A stretch of 64,000 nt of DNA from DATBLE01 sp963837265 (lineage in GTDB: Bacteria; Actinomycetota; Thermoleophilia; Gaiellales; Gaiellaceae), in NCBI GenBank assembly GCA_963837265.1, contig CAWIMQ010000004.1, forward strand, positions 62,001-126,000, given 5' to 3'. Position numbers and translations under genes: made by a program. Below the pieces are notes generated by a model. It made no database searches and was not told the origin of the DNA. It saw only the letters and a program-made list of their open reading frames with translations. Shown in pieces: positions 16,432-23,938 of this stretch; within the stretch, counting starts at the first letter, position 1, and every line of letters starts with the position of its first letter.

Positions 16432-17111
16432 AGCGTGTCCAGGAAGCTCGCCAGGATGTGGTCGAACTCGTCGGGACGCTCCATGCTCGGCAGGTGCCCG
16501 CAGCCCTCGAGCACCTCCGCACGACCGTTCGGCGATGCCGCCGCGAGCTGTTCCGCGACCTCGGGCGCGACCATCGGGTCGAGGTCGCCGGCGACGGCGA
16601 GCAGGGGAACGCCGCTCGTCACCGCCTCGGTCGAGTCCGGCCGGTCGCGGATCGCCGCGATCGCGCGAACGAGACCCCCGGGCTCCTGTTCCCGGGCGAT
16701 CTCGTGCGCGCGCGCGACGACCGGGTCGGGCGTCCCCGGCGCGAAGAAGTCCTTTGCCTGTGCCTGCCAGAGGCCCTCGCCACCCCGCTCCGTGGCGATC
16801 CGGATCCACTCCTCGCGCAGCGGCGCCCGCTCGGGCGGGTCGGCGTCGGCCCGCGACCCGACGAGGACGAGACCGAGCAGCCGCTCGGGCGCGAGCCGCG
16901 CGATCGCCGATGCGCAGTAGCCGCCCATCGAGGCGCCGACGGCGACGAGCTGTCCCGGCACCTCGCGCAGGACGCCGAGCGCCCACTCGTCCATCGAGTC
17001 GCCGAAGTCGTAGAGCTTCGGCGTGTGCACCTCGTGCGTCGACAGCGTCCCGAGCTGCGGCTCCCACATCCGCCCGTCGAAGGGGAGCGCATGCAGCAGC
17101 GCGACCCTCAT
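16428..17111 (-). CDS. Alpha/beta-hydrolase
   Basis: The 227-residue protein has the hydrolase fold with nucleophile elbow VGASMGGYCA (Ser), a later VAGDLDPMVAPE strand with the acid, and CGHLPSMERPDEF with the catalytic His. The substrate cannot be told; relatives include esterases and haloperoxidase-like enzymes. The ATG overlaps the GST stop and its own stop overlaps the rhodanese start, so it belongs to a tightly coupled set. Confidence 0.88.
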   Translation of the reverse strand: MRVALLHALPFDGRMWEPQLGTLSTHEVHTPKLYDFGDSMDEWALGVLREVPGQLVAVGASMGGYCASAIARLAPERLLGLVLVGSRADADPPERAPLREEWIRIATERGGEGLWQAQAKDFFAPGTPDPVVARAHEIAREQEPGGLVRAIAAIRDRPDSTEAVTSGVPLLAVAGDLDPMVAPEVAEQLAAASPNGRAEVLEGCGHLPSMERPDEFDHILASFLDTL

Positions 17112-17677
17112 GCCAGCGCGGCGACGAGGCCCACCTCGGCGGCGATCGCCGGCCGCTCGGCGAGCTCCTCCAGCCGCTGGAGGATCGCCGGGTACGGCGT
17201 GAGGTCGAACCCGAGCAGGTCGCGCAGGCGGACCAGCCACGGGACATACGCGATCTCGGCGAGCGTGTAGGCGGGCGCCTCGGCGGAGAACCGCCGCTCG
17301 ATGAACGACAGGCAGTACGCCAGGCGGTCGGCCCCGTCCTCCTCGCCGCGCCGGAACGCGTAGTAGGCGTCGCCGAGCGAGTGGTCGAAGCGCTCGACGC
17401 GGAGCCGGACGAGTGCCCGGGCGGCCGCATCGGCCGGCAGGAGAGCGGGCTCGGGGTAGCGCTCCTCGAGGTACTCCATGATCACCGGCGACTCCGGCAG
17501 GACCAGGACGTCCTCCTCGATCACCGGAACCTTCCCGAGCGGGTTCTTCTCGTACAGCCATCCGGGCCGGTCGGAGAGATCGATCTCGACCACCTCGTGC
17601 TCGATCCCCTTCTCGGCGAGGACGATCCGGACGCGGGCGCAGTACGGGCAACGTGCGGCGTCGTAGAGCGTGATCAC
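17108..17677 (-). CDS. Glutathione S-transferase-family protein
   Basis: The 189-residue protein has a thioredoxin-like N-terminal domain starting ITLYDAARCPYCARVRIVLAEKG. It shows a CPYC motif and the cis-Pro block NPLGKVPVIEE, then a helical C-terminal domain. Such proteins in actinobacteria may act with mycothiol or as isomerases. Because hmgA, hpd and a fumarylacetoacetase-family gene lie upstream in the same run, a maleylacetoacetate isomerase role is possible but unproven. The GTG start overlaps the acetyltransferase stop. Confidence 0.8.
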   Translation of the reverse strand: MITLYDAARCPYCARVRIVLAEKGIEHEVVEIDLSDRPGWLYEKNPLGKVPVIEEDVLVLPESPVIMEYLEERYPEPALLPADAAARALVRLRVERFDHSLGDAYYAFRRGEEDGADRLAYCLSFIERRFSAEAPAYTLAEIAYVPWLVRLRDLLGFDLTPYPAILQRLEELAERPAIAAEVGLVAALA

Positions 17678-18717
17678 TCGACGGAGCCTACCCCCAGGAC
17701 GGCGGCCAGCTGCGCATGCAGCTCCTCGGGAGGAGGCAGCGCGTCGGCCGAGGCCGCCGTGCGCGCGGTCGCGCGCACGCGCGCGGGGTCGGCGCCGGTC
17801 AGCCGCTGCGTGACGGTCGGGTTCGCGCCGAGCGCGACCACGTCGCCGGGCGGCAGCGGCCCGTAGTACTCCGGAACGGAGGCGTATTCGTCCGCGACGC
17901 CGCCGCGGTCCCAGAGGACGAAGCGCACGACCACGCCCTCCTCGACGCCGAGGGTGAGCACGATCGCCCCGAGCGCGAGCGAGACCTCCCGGCCGAGGCG
18001 CCGCAACGCCTTCGGGTCGCGGTCGCAGAGCTCGTCGTCCACCCGCGTCCAGCCGTTCCGCGGCTGGGAGACCTCCGTCGACGCGGACCGGCCGATCCGC
18101 GGAAGGTGCTTCGCAACCGCCCGCTCGACCACGTCCCGGTCGTCCGTCTGAACGTACAGAGCGCCGTGCGACGCGGGGCGCAGCCCGGGCGTCGCCCGCG
18201 AGGCGACCGAGTCGAGCGAAGCGGCCATGTAGAGCTTCTCCGGCTCGAAGCCGAGGCGTCGCCAGGCGGTCACCCCGACCTCGTTGGCCACCATCACGTT
18301 CAGCGTCACCCTGGTCGAGCCTCGTCCGCGACCGTCCTCGATCGTGGCCGCCATCAGCTGCTTGAGCACCCCTTGCCGCCGCGCCCGCGGCCGGACGTGG
18401 GCGAAGACCACGTGCCAGACGTCGCCCGGCAGCATGGTCGCCCGAACCGACCCGGCGACCCCTTCCTCGTCCTCCGCGAGGTGGACGGCGCCGCGCCCGC
18501 CGATGTCCGCGGACACGTCCTGCCACTCCTCCGCCCAGGTCTCGACGTCCTCGGGCGGCGCGGGGAGCTCGGCCTCGAACTCCTCCCAGAGAGCGCGCAG
18601 GGCCGGCTCGTCCGCCTCGGTCGCGCGCCGGACGTTGACGCCTTCGGCGTCACGACATCGCCTCGCACCAACCTCGACAGCTTCGCTGTCGGCTTTGTGC
18701 TCGGCTTCGTCTTTCAC
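17674..18717 (-). CDS. GNAT acetyltransferase with repeat-derived N-terminus
   Basis: Residues about 28-175 form a GNAT domain (VRRATEADEPALRALWEEF, then VFAHVRPRARRQGVLKQLM as the acetyl-CoA loop, then GVTAWRRLGFEPEK). The C-terminal 170 residues are a second, less typical domain of unknown role. Residues 1-27 are encoded by an 81-bp repeat found also at 27669. The first possible start inside the acetyltransferase itself would delete the GNAT beginning, so GTG 18717 within the repeat must be used. It overlaps the AlkA-like stop by 4 bases (GTGA). The substrate is unknown. Confidence 0.82.
   Translation of the reverse strand: MKDEAEHKADSEAVEVGARRCRDAEGVNVRRATEADEPALRALWEEFEAELPAPPEDVETWAEEWQDVSADIGGRGAVHLAEDEEGVAGSVRATMLPGDVWHVVFAHVRPRARRQGVLKQLMAATIEDGRGRGSTRVTLNVMVANEVGVTAWRRLGFEPEKLYMAASLDSVASRATPGLRPASHGALYVQTDDRDVVERAVAKHLPRIGRSASTEVSQPRNGWTRVDDELCDRDPKALRRLGREVSLALGAIVLTLGVEEGVVVRFVLWDRGGVADEYASVPEYYGPLPPGDVVALGANPTVTQRLTGADPARVRATARTAASADALPPPEELHAQLAAVLGVGSVE
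18637..18717 (-). repeat. 81-bp palindromic repeat, copy A (start of acetyltransferase gene)
   Basis: It is 73/81 identical to 27669-27749. It contains two hairpins with GAA loops, GACAGC-GAA-GCTGTC and GACGCC-GAA-GGCGTC. Its first four bases (GTGA) hold both the AlkA-like stop and the acetyltransferase start. It is translated as 27 residues including KADSEAVE and GARRCRDA. Confidence 0.88.
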
Positions 18718-19547
18718 TCGGCGGCCACCCGCTCCCGGCCCAGGACGCGCAGCCCGGTCAGCAGGTAGTGGGCGACGAGGTTCTGGAAGGGGTCGAAGCG
18801 CTCGCCGATCGTACGCACGTCGTCCTCACCATAGAAGGCCGCCACCGCCTTGCGCAGGCCGAGGTCGCCGTGCGGCCAGGCGCGCGGCCGCGCGAGGTGG
18901 CGGGCGAGGAACCAGTCCGCGGTCCACTCTCCCAGCCCGCGGATGGCCGTGATCCGCTCCTTCACCTCCTCGTCCGGCAGCGAGGCGAGCGCCTCGAGAT
19001 CGAGGTCTGCACGCGCGAGGCCGATCACGTACTCGGCTTTCCGCCGCGAGAAGCCCACGGAGACGAGGTGCTCCTCGCGAGCACGCGCGAGCCGGTCCCG
19101 CGTCGGGAAGGCGTACGCGTGCTCGGCTCGCTCGCCGTAGCGCTCGACCAGCCGGTTGCGGATCGCGAAGGCGGCGTGGAGCGAGACCTGCTGCGCGGTG
19201 ATCGAGCCGACCAGGCTCTCGAACGGATCGGGCGCGAGCGGGGGCCGGAAGCCCGCGATCGCGGAGGCGAGCCGGCGGACGACCGGGTCCGCCCGGCGCG
19301 CCCACGCGTAGAAGCCGGCCAGGTCGAACGGCGCGCCGAGCAGCGTCAGCACCTCGGCCTCGACCGCGGGGTCGAGGGGCTCGACGGCCACGCCCCCCGG
19401 TGCGGCCTCGATCCGCACCTCGCGTCCGTCGACGACCCGGTGGAGGCCGCCCTCGTGCCAGAGGTTCGCGAGGTCGGGCCCGAACGCCCGGAAGCGCTCG
19501 GTGGAGACGTCGAAGTCGTACGGCTGGGCGAGCGGCAGCAGCGGCAC
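18714..19547 (-). CDS. DNA-3-methyladenine glycosylase (AlkA-like, HhH-GPD)
   Basis: This base-excision repair enzyme removes alkylated purines. The 277-residue protein has an AlkA N-terminal-like domain and then the HhH-GPD domain: FESLVGSITAQQVSLHAAFAIRN, the hairpin ITAIRGLGEWTADWFLARHL, and the catalytic Asp in WPHGDLGLRKAV. I chose GTG 19547 because the protein homology begins right after it; upstream in-frame sequence is the palindromic spacer 19588-19663. It lacks the Cys cluster of Nth/MutY. Confidence 0.88.
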   Translation of the reverse strand: MPLLPLAQPYDFDVSTERFRAFGPDLANLWHEGGLHRVVDGREVRIEAAPGGVAVEPLDPAVEAEVLTLLGAPFDLAGFYAWARRADPVVRRLASAIAGFRPPLAPDPFESLVGSITAQQVSLHAAFAIRNRLVERYGERAEHAYAFPTRDRLARAREEHLVSVGFSRRKAEYVIGLARADLDLEALASLPDEEVKERITAIRGLGEWTADWFLARHLARPRAWPHGDLGLRKAVAAFYGEDDVRTIGERFDPFQNLVAHYLLTGLRVLGRERVAAE

Positions 19548-19587
19548 GGTGGCATCATCGCCGTCCTCGCGCTCGCGGCGGAGACCA

Positions 19588-19610
19588 GCAAGTGACACTG
19601 TGTCACTTGC
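19588..19610. repeat. 23-bp palindrome upstream of the AlkA-like gene
   Basis: GCAAGTGACAC-T-GTGTCACTTGC has perfect 11-base arms. It lies 41 bases before the glycosylase start in the only sizeable gap (112 bases) of the minus-strand run. It is related to the palindromes at 19649 and 28539 (core TRACAC/GTGTYA). It could be an operator or a dispersed repeat. Confidence 0.6.
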
Positions 19611-19648
19611 CTCGGGCAACCGCTTGCCCAGGCGCTCCGGCGAGGCTT

Positions 19649-19663
19649 GTAACACAGTGTTAC
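19649..19663. repeat. 15-bp palindrome at the end of the HAD gene
   Basis: GTAACAC-A-GTGTTAC has perfect 7-base arms and overlaps the phosphatase stop codon (TAA). It differs from the palindrome at 19588 mainly by G-to-A in the arms. A near-copy (GTAACAC-A-GTGTTGC) lies at 28539. Confidence 0.6.
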
Positions 19664-20262
19664 TTGGCGTCGAGGGCGCGCGCCACGTCGGCCAGGTCGC
19701 CGAAGCGCTCGTACGCGGCGCCCCTGGCGTCGAGGTACTCGGCGAGGCCGTCACGGGCGAAGATCCGGTCGGCGGCGAGCGCGGCGCAACGGTCGGAGTA
19801 GCCGTCGCCGACGTAGACGACCTCACCCCCGGCGGGAACCGTCGCCCGCTTGCAGGGCTCGCCGCAGACGGGGCACACCGTCTCGTCGCGCCAGCGGACG
19901 CGCCAGCCGTCCGGACGCGGGTCGAGGCGGTTCGCCAGCAGCTCGACCTCGACATCCTCGCGCTCGAGGACCGGCTCGATCAGCTCGTGGAAGCCGCTGG
20001 AGACGACGCGGGGCCGGAACCGCTTCGCCAGCTCGTCGAGCCCCGGCCGCACCCGCACGTTCTCGATCACCCAGGCGACCACCTCGTCGAGCGCGGCTCG
20101 CACGGTCGTGAACTCGAGCGCGATCACCTCGTGCAGGGTCAGCGACCGGCCGAGGTCCTCCTCGGTGCGCCGGTACGCCGAGACGTCGCCGAACTCGAGC
20201 AGCACCAGGTGGAGGCTGTCCACCTCCGTCACGGTCCCGTCCCAGTCGAGGACGAGCCTGAC
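19660..20262 (-). CDS. HAD-superfamily phosphatase (MtnX-like)
   Basis: About 200 residues contain HAD motif I LVLDWDGTVTEVDS, motif II VVSSGFHE and motif III VYVGDGYSDRCAA. An insert with CPVCGEPCK could bind a metal. The pattern resembles HAD-IB phosphatases such as MtnX and phosphoserine phosphatase; the substrate is unknown. No ATG, GTG or TTG exists in frame between motif I and a point far inside hmgA. The GTC at 20262, 2 bases after the hmgA stop, sits where the start Met is expected, so a non-standard start or a sequence error must be assumed. Confidence 0.8.
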   Translation of the reverse strand, partial: VRLVLDWDGTVTEVDSLHLVLLEFGDVSAYRRTEEDLGRSLTLHEVIALEFTTVRAALDEVVAWVIENVRVRPGLDELAKRFRPRVVSSGFHELIEPVLEREDVEVELLANRLDPRPDGWRVRWRDETVCPVCGEPCKRATVPAGGEVVYVGDGYSDRCAALAADRIFARDGLAEYLDARGAAYERFGDLADVARALDAK

Positions 20263-20264
20263 GT

Positions 20265-21470
20265 CTAGAGATGCGATGTGACTCCGGCCGGGTCCTCGTC
20301 GGCGCTCTTCGCTGCTCCCGGCTCCTCGTACCAGGAGTAGGCGTAGGTGCCGTCGTCCAGGTCGCGGGCGAACGTGGTCAGCCTGAGCGGGTGGAAGGTG
20401 TCGCACATCACCGCCAGCTCGTGCGTCTCGGTCAGCCCGATCGAGCGCTCCGCCAGTCCCGGATGCGGGCCGTGCGGGATCCCCGAGGGGTGCAGCGTCA
20501 CCGAGCCGACCTCGACCGCCTTCCGCGAGGAGAAGTTTCCGGAGACGTAATAGATCATCTCCTCCGAGTTCACGTTCGAGTGGTGATAGGGGATCGGGAT
20601 CGCGAGCGGATCGAAGTCCAGCTTGCGCGGGCAGAACGAGCAGATCACGAAGTTCTGCCCCTGGAAGGTCTGATGGGACGGCGGCGGCATGTGGATCCGC
20701 CCGGTGATCGGCTCGAAGTCGTTGATGTTGAACGTCCACGGGTAGACGTATCCGTCCCAGCCGACGACGTCGAACGGGTGGTAGTCGAGGACGTAGGCCT
20801 GGTAGCCGTCCCGCACGCGAACCTTGACGACATGCTCTCCCCCCTCGCGGTGCGTGCGCAGGTCGGTCGGCGGGTGGAGGTCGCGATGGTAGTAGGGCGC
20901 GTGCTCGAGCAGCTGTCCGTACTCGTTCCGGTAGCGGCGCGGGATCTCGATCAGCCCGGGCGACTCGAAGACGAGGTGCCGCTGCGGCCCGTCGGCGGCG
21001 AAGCGGTACGTCGTCCCCCTCGGCACGACGACGTAGTCGCCCTCCCGGTAGGGCAGGTCGCCGAAGATCGTCTCCAGCGTCCCCGCGCCCTCGTGCACGA
21101 AGATCACCTCGTCGCCCTCGCCGTTCCGGTAGAAGAAGTCCATCGGCTCGTGCGGGCGGCAGAGCGAGATCTCGACGTCCCCGTTCCACATCAGGAGCCG
21201 CCGGCCGCCGATCGGATCGCCGTGCCGGCCGACCTCCCAGGTGCGCAGGTGCCGGTGCGCGTGCGCCTCGGGGACCCACTCGTCGCGCTCGATCGGCTCG
21301 AACTCGCCCAGCTCGCGGACGCGGCAGGGCGACTGGAGGTGGTAGAGGATCGACTCGTTCCCCGAGAAGCCCTCGAGGCCCATGACCTCCTCGGTCAGGA
21401 GCGTCCCGTTGTCGCGAAACTGGATGTGCCGCTTGCGTGGGACCTCGCCGAGCCGCTGGTACATCGGCAT
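20265..21470 (-). CDS. hmgA: Homogentisate 1,2-dioxygenase
   Basis: It opens the ring of homogentisate to maleylacetoacetate in tyrosine/phenylalanine catabolism. The 401-residue cupin-type protein contains DGYQAYVLDYHPFDVVGWDGYVYPW, PYHHSNVNSEEMIYYVSGNF with the iron-ligand His residues and Glu, and LHPSGIPHGPHPG. The ATG 21470 start gives a normal length. hpd lies upstream in the same run, so the two enzymes that make and break homogentisate are encoded together. Confidence 0.93.
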   Translation of the reverse strand: MPMYQRLGEVPRKRHIQFRDNGTLLTEEVMGLEGFSGNESILYHLQSPCRVRELGEFEPIERDEWVPEAHAHRHLRTWEVGRHGDPIGGRRLLMWNGDVEISLCRPHEPMDFFYRNGEGDEVIFVHEGAGTLETIFGDLPYREGDYVVVPRGTTYRFAADGPQRHLVFESPGLIEIPRRYRNEYGQLLEHAPYYHRDLHPPTDLRTHREGGEHVVKVRVRDGYQAYVLDYHPFDVVGWDGYVYPWTFNINDFEPITGRIHMPPPSHQTFQGQNFVICSFCPRKLDFDPLAIPIPYHHSNVNSEEMIYYVSGNFSSRKAVEVGSVTLHPSGIPHGPHPGLAERSIGLTETHELAVMCDTFHPLRLTTFARDLDDGTYAYSWYEEPGAAKSADEDPAGVTSHL

Positions 21471-21484
21471 GAGCTGAACGATAC

Positions 21485-22471
21485 TCAGCCCGTGGCGTCC
21501 GCCGCGAGGACGGCGAGCCGTGCGCCCACCGCCGGCGCGAACTTGAAGCCGTGGCCCGAGCAGGCCGAGCCGACCACGATCTTGCCGTGCCGCTCCAGGA
21601 CGAACCGCTCGTCGTCGGTGGTCGTGTAGAAGCAGGTCTCGGCGTGGACGGGCTCCGGGTCGGCGCGCGGGAACCGCTCGGCCGTCCAGGCGGCGATCTC
21701 GCCCACGAGCTCCTCGTCCGGCGCCGCCTCGTCGTCCGGGTCGGCCGGCCGGCCGCGCATGTGGCTTCCGGCCTTCAGCCCGTAGAGCGGGTCGGCGAGG
21801 GCGTAGAAGCCGTGGCCGCGGGCGCCGATCTCCGCGACCGCCGGCGGGGTCTCGCCCTCGAGGCCGAAGTAGGCGACCGTCTCGCGCGTCTCGACGACCG
21901 GCAGGTCGATCCCGGTGTCCGCGAGGAGCGCCCGGGCCCACGGCCCCGCGCAGACGACCACGACCGGCTCCTCGACATCGTCCAGCGACTCGACGCGGCG
22001 GCCTTCCTCGATCCGCAGCCCGCGCGCGAAGGCGCGCAGGGCCCGGTCGGCGGAGACGACTCCCGCGTCGGGCTGGAGGAGGACGAGCATGCCCTCGGCG
22101 GGCCGGACGCCGAGCCGCCGCTCGGCCTCCTCGCCGCCGAGCAGCTCGTACGCGACCCCGCACTCCTCGAGGGCTGCCTGCGAGCTCTGCGCCGGGTCGC
22201 GGGCGAGCTCGAGCAGGCCGGTCAGGGAGAGCAGCTCCTCGCCCGACTCCCGCTCGAGCTCCCGCCAGCCGGCGAGCGCCTCGACGGCGAGCCGCACCCA
22301 TTTCGGCTCCGGGTAGGCGAGGCGGAAGATGCGCGAGCGGCCGTGGCTCGAGCCCCGGGCGTGCCCGAGCTCGAACTGCTCGTAGACGACCACGTCGCGG
22401 CCGGCCCGCCGCAGGGCCCATGCGGTCGCGAGGCCGTTGACTCCGGCGCCGACGACGGCGACCTCAGCCAA
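21485..22471 (-). CDS. FAD-dependent sarcosine oxidase/N-methyltryptophan oxidase-like enzyme
   Basis: The 328-residue monomeric sarcosine oxidase-type flavoenzyme starts with the dinucleotide fold VAVVGAGVNGLATAWALRRAG. It has RGSSHGRSRIFRLAY near the N-terminus and SACSGHGFKFAPAVG near the end, where the Cys covalently binds FAD in MSOX. It probably oxidises an N-methyl amino acid; the exact substrate is not known. The TTG start overlaps the end of the FAH-family gene by 8 bases. Confidence 0.85.
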   Translation of the reverse strand: MAEVAVVGAGVNGLATAWALRRAGRDVVVYEQFELGHARGSSHGRSRIFRLAYPEPKWVRLAVEALAGWRELERESGEELLSLTGLLELARDPAQSSQAALEECGVAYELLGGEEAERRLGVRPAEGMLVLLQPDAGVVSADRALRAFARGLRIEEGRRVESLDDVEEPVVVVCAGPWARALLADTGIDLPVVETRETVAYFGLEGETPPAVAEIGARGHGFYALADPLYGLKAGSHMRGRPADPDDEAAPDEELVGEIAAWTAERFPRADPEPVHAETCFYTTTDDERFVLERHGKIVVGSACSGHGFKFAPAVGARLAVLAADATG

Positions 22472-23276
22472 TCGTGTTCCGGAGGACTCCGATCCCCTCC
22501 ACCTCCAGCTCGACCACGTCGCCGCGCTGCAGCCACCGCCCGTCGCCGAGCTCGAGGATGCAGCCCGTCCCGACGGTGCCGGAGCCGAGCACGTCGCCCG
22601 GCAGGAGCCGCGTGTTCAGCGCGGCCTGCTCGACGATCCGCGCCCAGGGGAAGAACATGGTCCCGAGCTCGCCGCGCGAGCGCTCCTCGCCGTTGACCCG
22701 CGCGACCATGGTCCCGCCCGAGCCGTCGAACTCGTCCGGGGTGACGACGACCGGCCCGAGGCTCGTTGCGAAGTCCTTTCCCTTGGCCGGGCCGAGGCCG
22801 ACCTTCATCTCACGCCGCTGGAGATCGCGGGCCGACCAGTCGTTCATGACGGTGAATCCGCCGATCGCGCCCCCGGCGCCGACGATCGCCGCCACCTCGA
22901 GCTCGTAGTCGAGCTCCTCCGTACCGCGTGGGTACGGGATCTCGTCCTCCGGGCCGAAGATCGCGGCCGGGCTCGAGAAGTAGAACACCGGCTCCTCGTA
23001 CCACTCCGCCGGCACCTCCAGCCCGCGCCGGTCGCGAGCCGCCCGGACGTGCTGCTCGAAGGCGTAGAAGTCGCGGACCGCGGGCGGGTGGAGCACGGGC
23101 GCGCGGAGGACGACGTCGGCGAGCGGATAGTCGGCGTGCTCGCGTGCCCCGCCGCCGCCGGTGAAGAACGACTGGAGCGTCTGCGCCGCGAGCTGGACCA
23201 CGCGGTCGCCGTCGATCCGGCCCGGCCAGCCGCGCTCGAGGTCGAGCTCCTTCGGGCTGAACATGCAGAGCCTCAC
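22464..23276 (-). CDS. Fumarylacetoacetate hydrolase-family protein
   Basis: The 270-residue protein has the FAH C-terminal catalytic pattern: VRDFYAFEQHV, ELDYELEVAAIVGAGG with metal-binding Glu/Glu, and FTVMNDWSARDLQ ... GPAKGKDFATSLGPVVVTPDE. Given hmgA and hpd in the run, fumarylacetoacetase activity is the likely role, but related acylpyruvases share these motifs. The GTG 23276 start overlaps the last stop of the MerB-like gene by 4 bases (GTGA), linking its translation to read-through of that gene. Confidence 0.87.
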   Translation of the reverse strand: MRLCMFSPKELDLERGWPGRIDGDRVVQLAAQTLQSFFTGGGGAREHADYPLADVVLRAPVLHPPAVRDFYAFEQHVRAARDRRGLEVPAEWYEEPVFYFSSPAAIFGPEDEIPYPRGTEELDYELEVAAIVGAGGAIGGFTVMNDWSARDLQRREMKVGLGPAKGKDFATSLGPVVVTPDEFDGSGGTMVARVNGEERSRGELGTMFFPWARIVEQAALNTRLLPGDVLGSGTVGTGCILELGDGRWLQRGDVVELEVEGIGVLRNTIG

Positions 23277-23938
23277 GAGGGCAGTTTCCAGAAGTCGCCC
23301 GTCAGGCCGAGCCGATCGAGGATCGCCTGGTTCTGCTCGCGGGTGTGCGGCCGCCAGCCGGGCTCCACGCGGTCCGCCCACCACGCGTGCGCCAGGTCGC
23401 TCAGCGACGCGACGGAGATCGTTGCGCCGCCCTCGCGCCCGCCCAGCCAGCGCTCGACGTGCTCCTCCGACCGGAAGAGATTCATCCCGCTTCAGGTGAA
23501 GACGATGTCGTCCCACCAGCGCGAGGCCGGGACGAGGCAGTGGAAGAGCAGCGTCCGGTCGTCGGGGCGGCCGCCCCGAACCTCGACCGTGACCGGCTCG
23601 CCGCAGTCGGGGCAGGAGCACTCGATCCGGCCGTCGCTGCCGAGCGCCGCGCAGATCCCGAACGCATCCCACGCGCAGTTCCCGTACCACCACCTCCCGG
23701 CCGCCTGCACCCGGTACGCGGTGGGCACGGCCGAGAACGGGTTCGCCATCCGGATCTCGTCGCCGCGCGCGTTGAGGACGATCGCGTGCGCGTCGTGCAG
23801 CCGGTGCCAGCCGGCGATCACGTCCTCGGTCGCGAGCCCTGCCCGGGCGGCGATCCGCGCGGCCGCGGGCGCACGGCCGAGCTGCACGAACAGCGCGTAC
23901 GTGAGGTTCCGCAGCTCGAGGTCGGCGTCGTCGATCAC
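23273..23938 (-). CDS. Alkylmercury-lyase (MerB) homologue with in-frame UGA: candidate selenoprotein
   Basis: Read through one TGA (23492-23494), the frame gives 221 residues, the usual MerB size. It has an N-terminal winged-helix-like part (1-65), then NPFSAVPTAYRV, YGNCAWDAFG with Cys88 and Asp91 (matching MerB Cys96 and Asp99), and CSCPDCGEPV. WWDDIVFT is followed by UGA as residue 149, then SGMNLFRSEEHVERW. In MerB the equivalent position is catalytic Cys159. Without read-through the gene would be two pieces (148 and 70 residues), and the first would lack the catalytic residue. Starts and stops overlap the CDF and FAH-family genes (GTGA on both sides), so the whole 666-bp unit is spaced as one gene. 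Selenium incorporation is inferred. Confidence 0.85.
23462..23479 (-). promoter_or_regulatory. Candidate bacterial SECIS hairpin
   Basis: On the coding strand CTCTTCC-GGTC-GGAGGAG forms a 7-bp stem with one G-U pair and a GGUC apical loop. Nineteen bases separate the UGA from the loop. From memory, the E. coli fdhF element has a GGUC-containing loop about 18 bases after its UGA. The hairpin lies inside the coding sequence (residues FRSEEH), as bacterial SECIS elements do. Confidence 0.75.

Noticed and set aside
23273..23938. Treating the two MerB-like pieces as separate genes or a simple pseudogene
   Set aside because: They are in one frame, separated by a single TGA at the catalytic position, with a SECIS-like hairpin and normal overlaps on both sides; the second piece alone has no plausible ribosome binding site.
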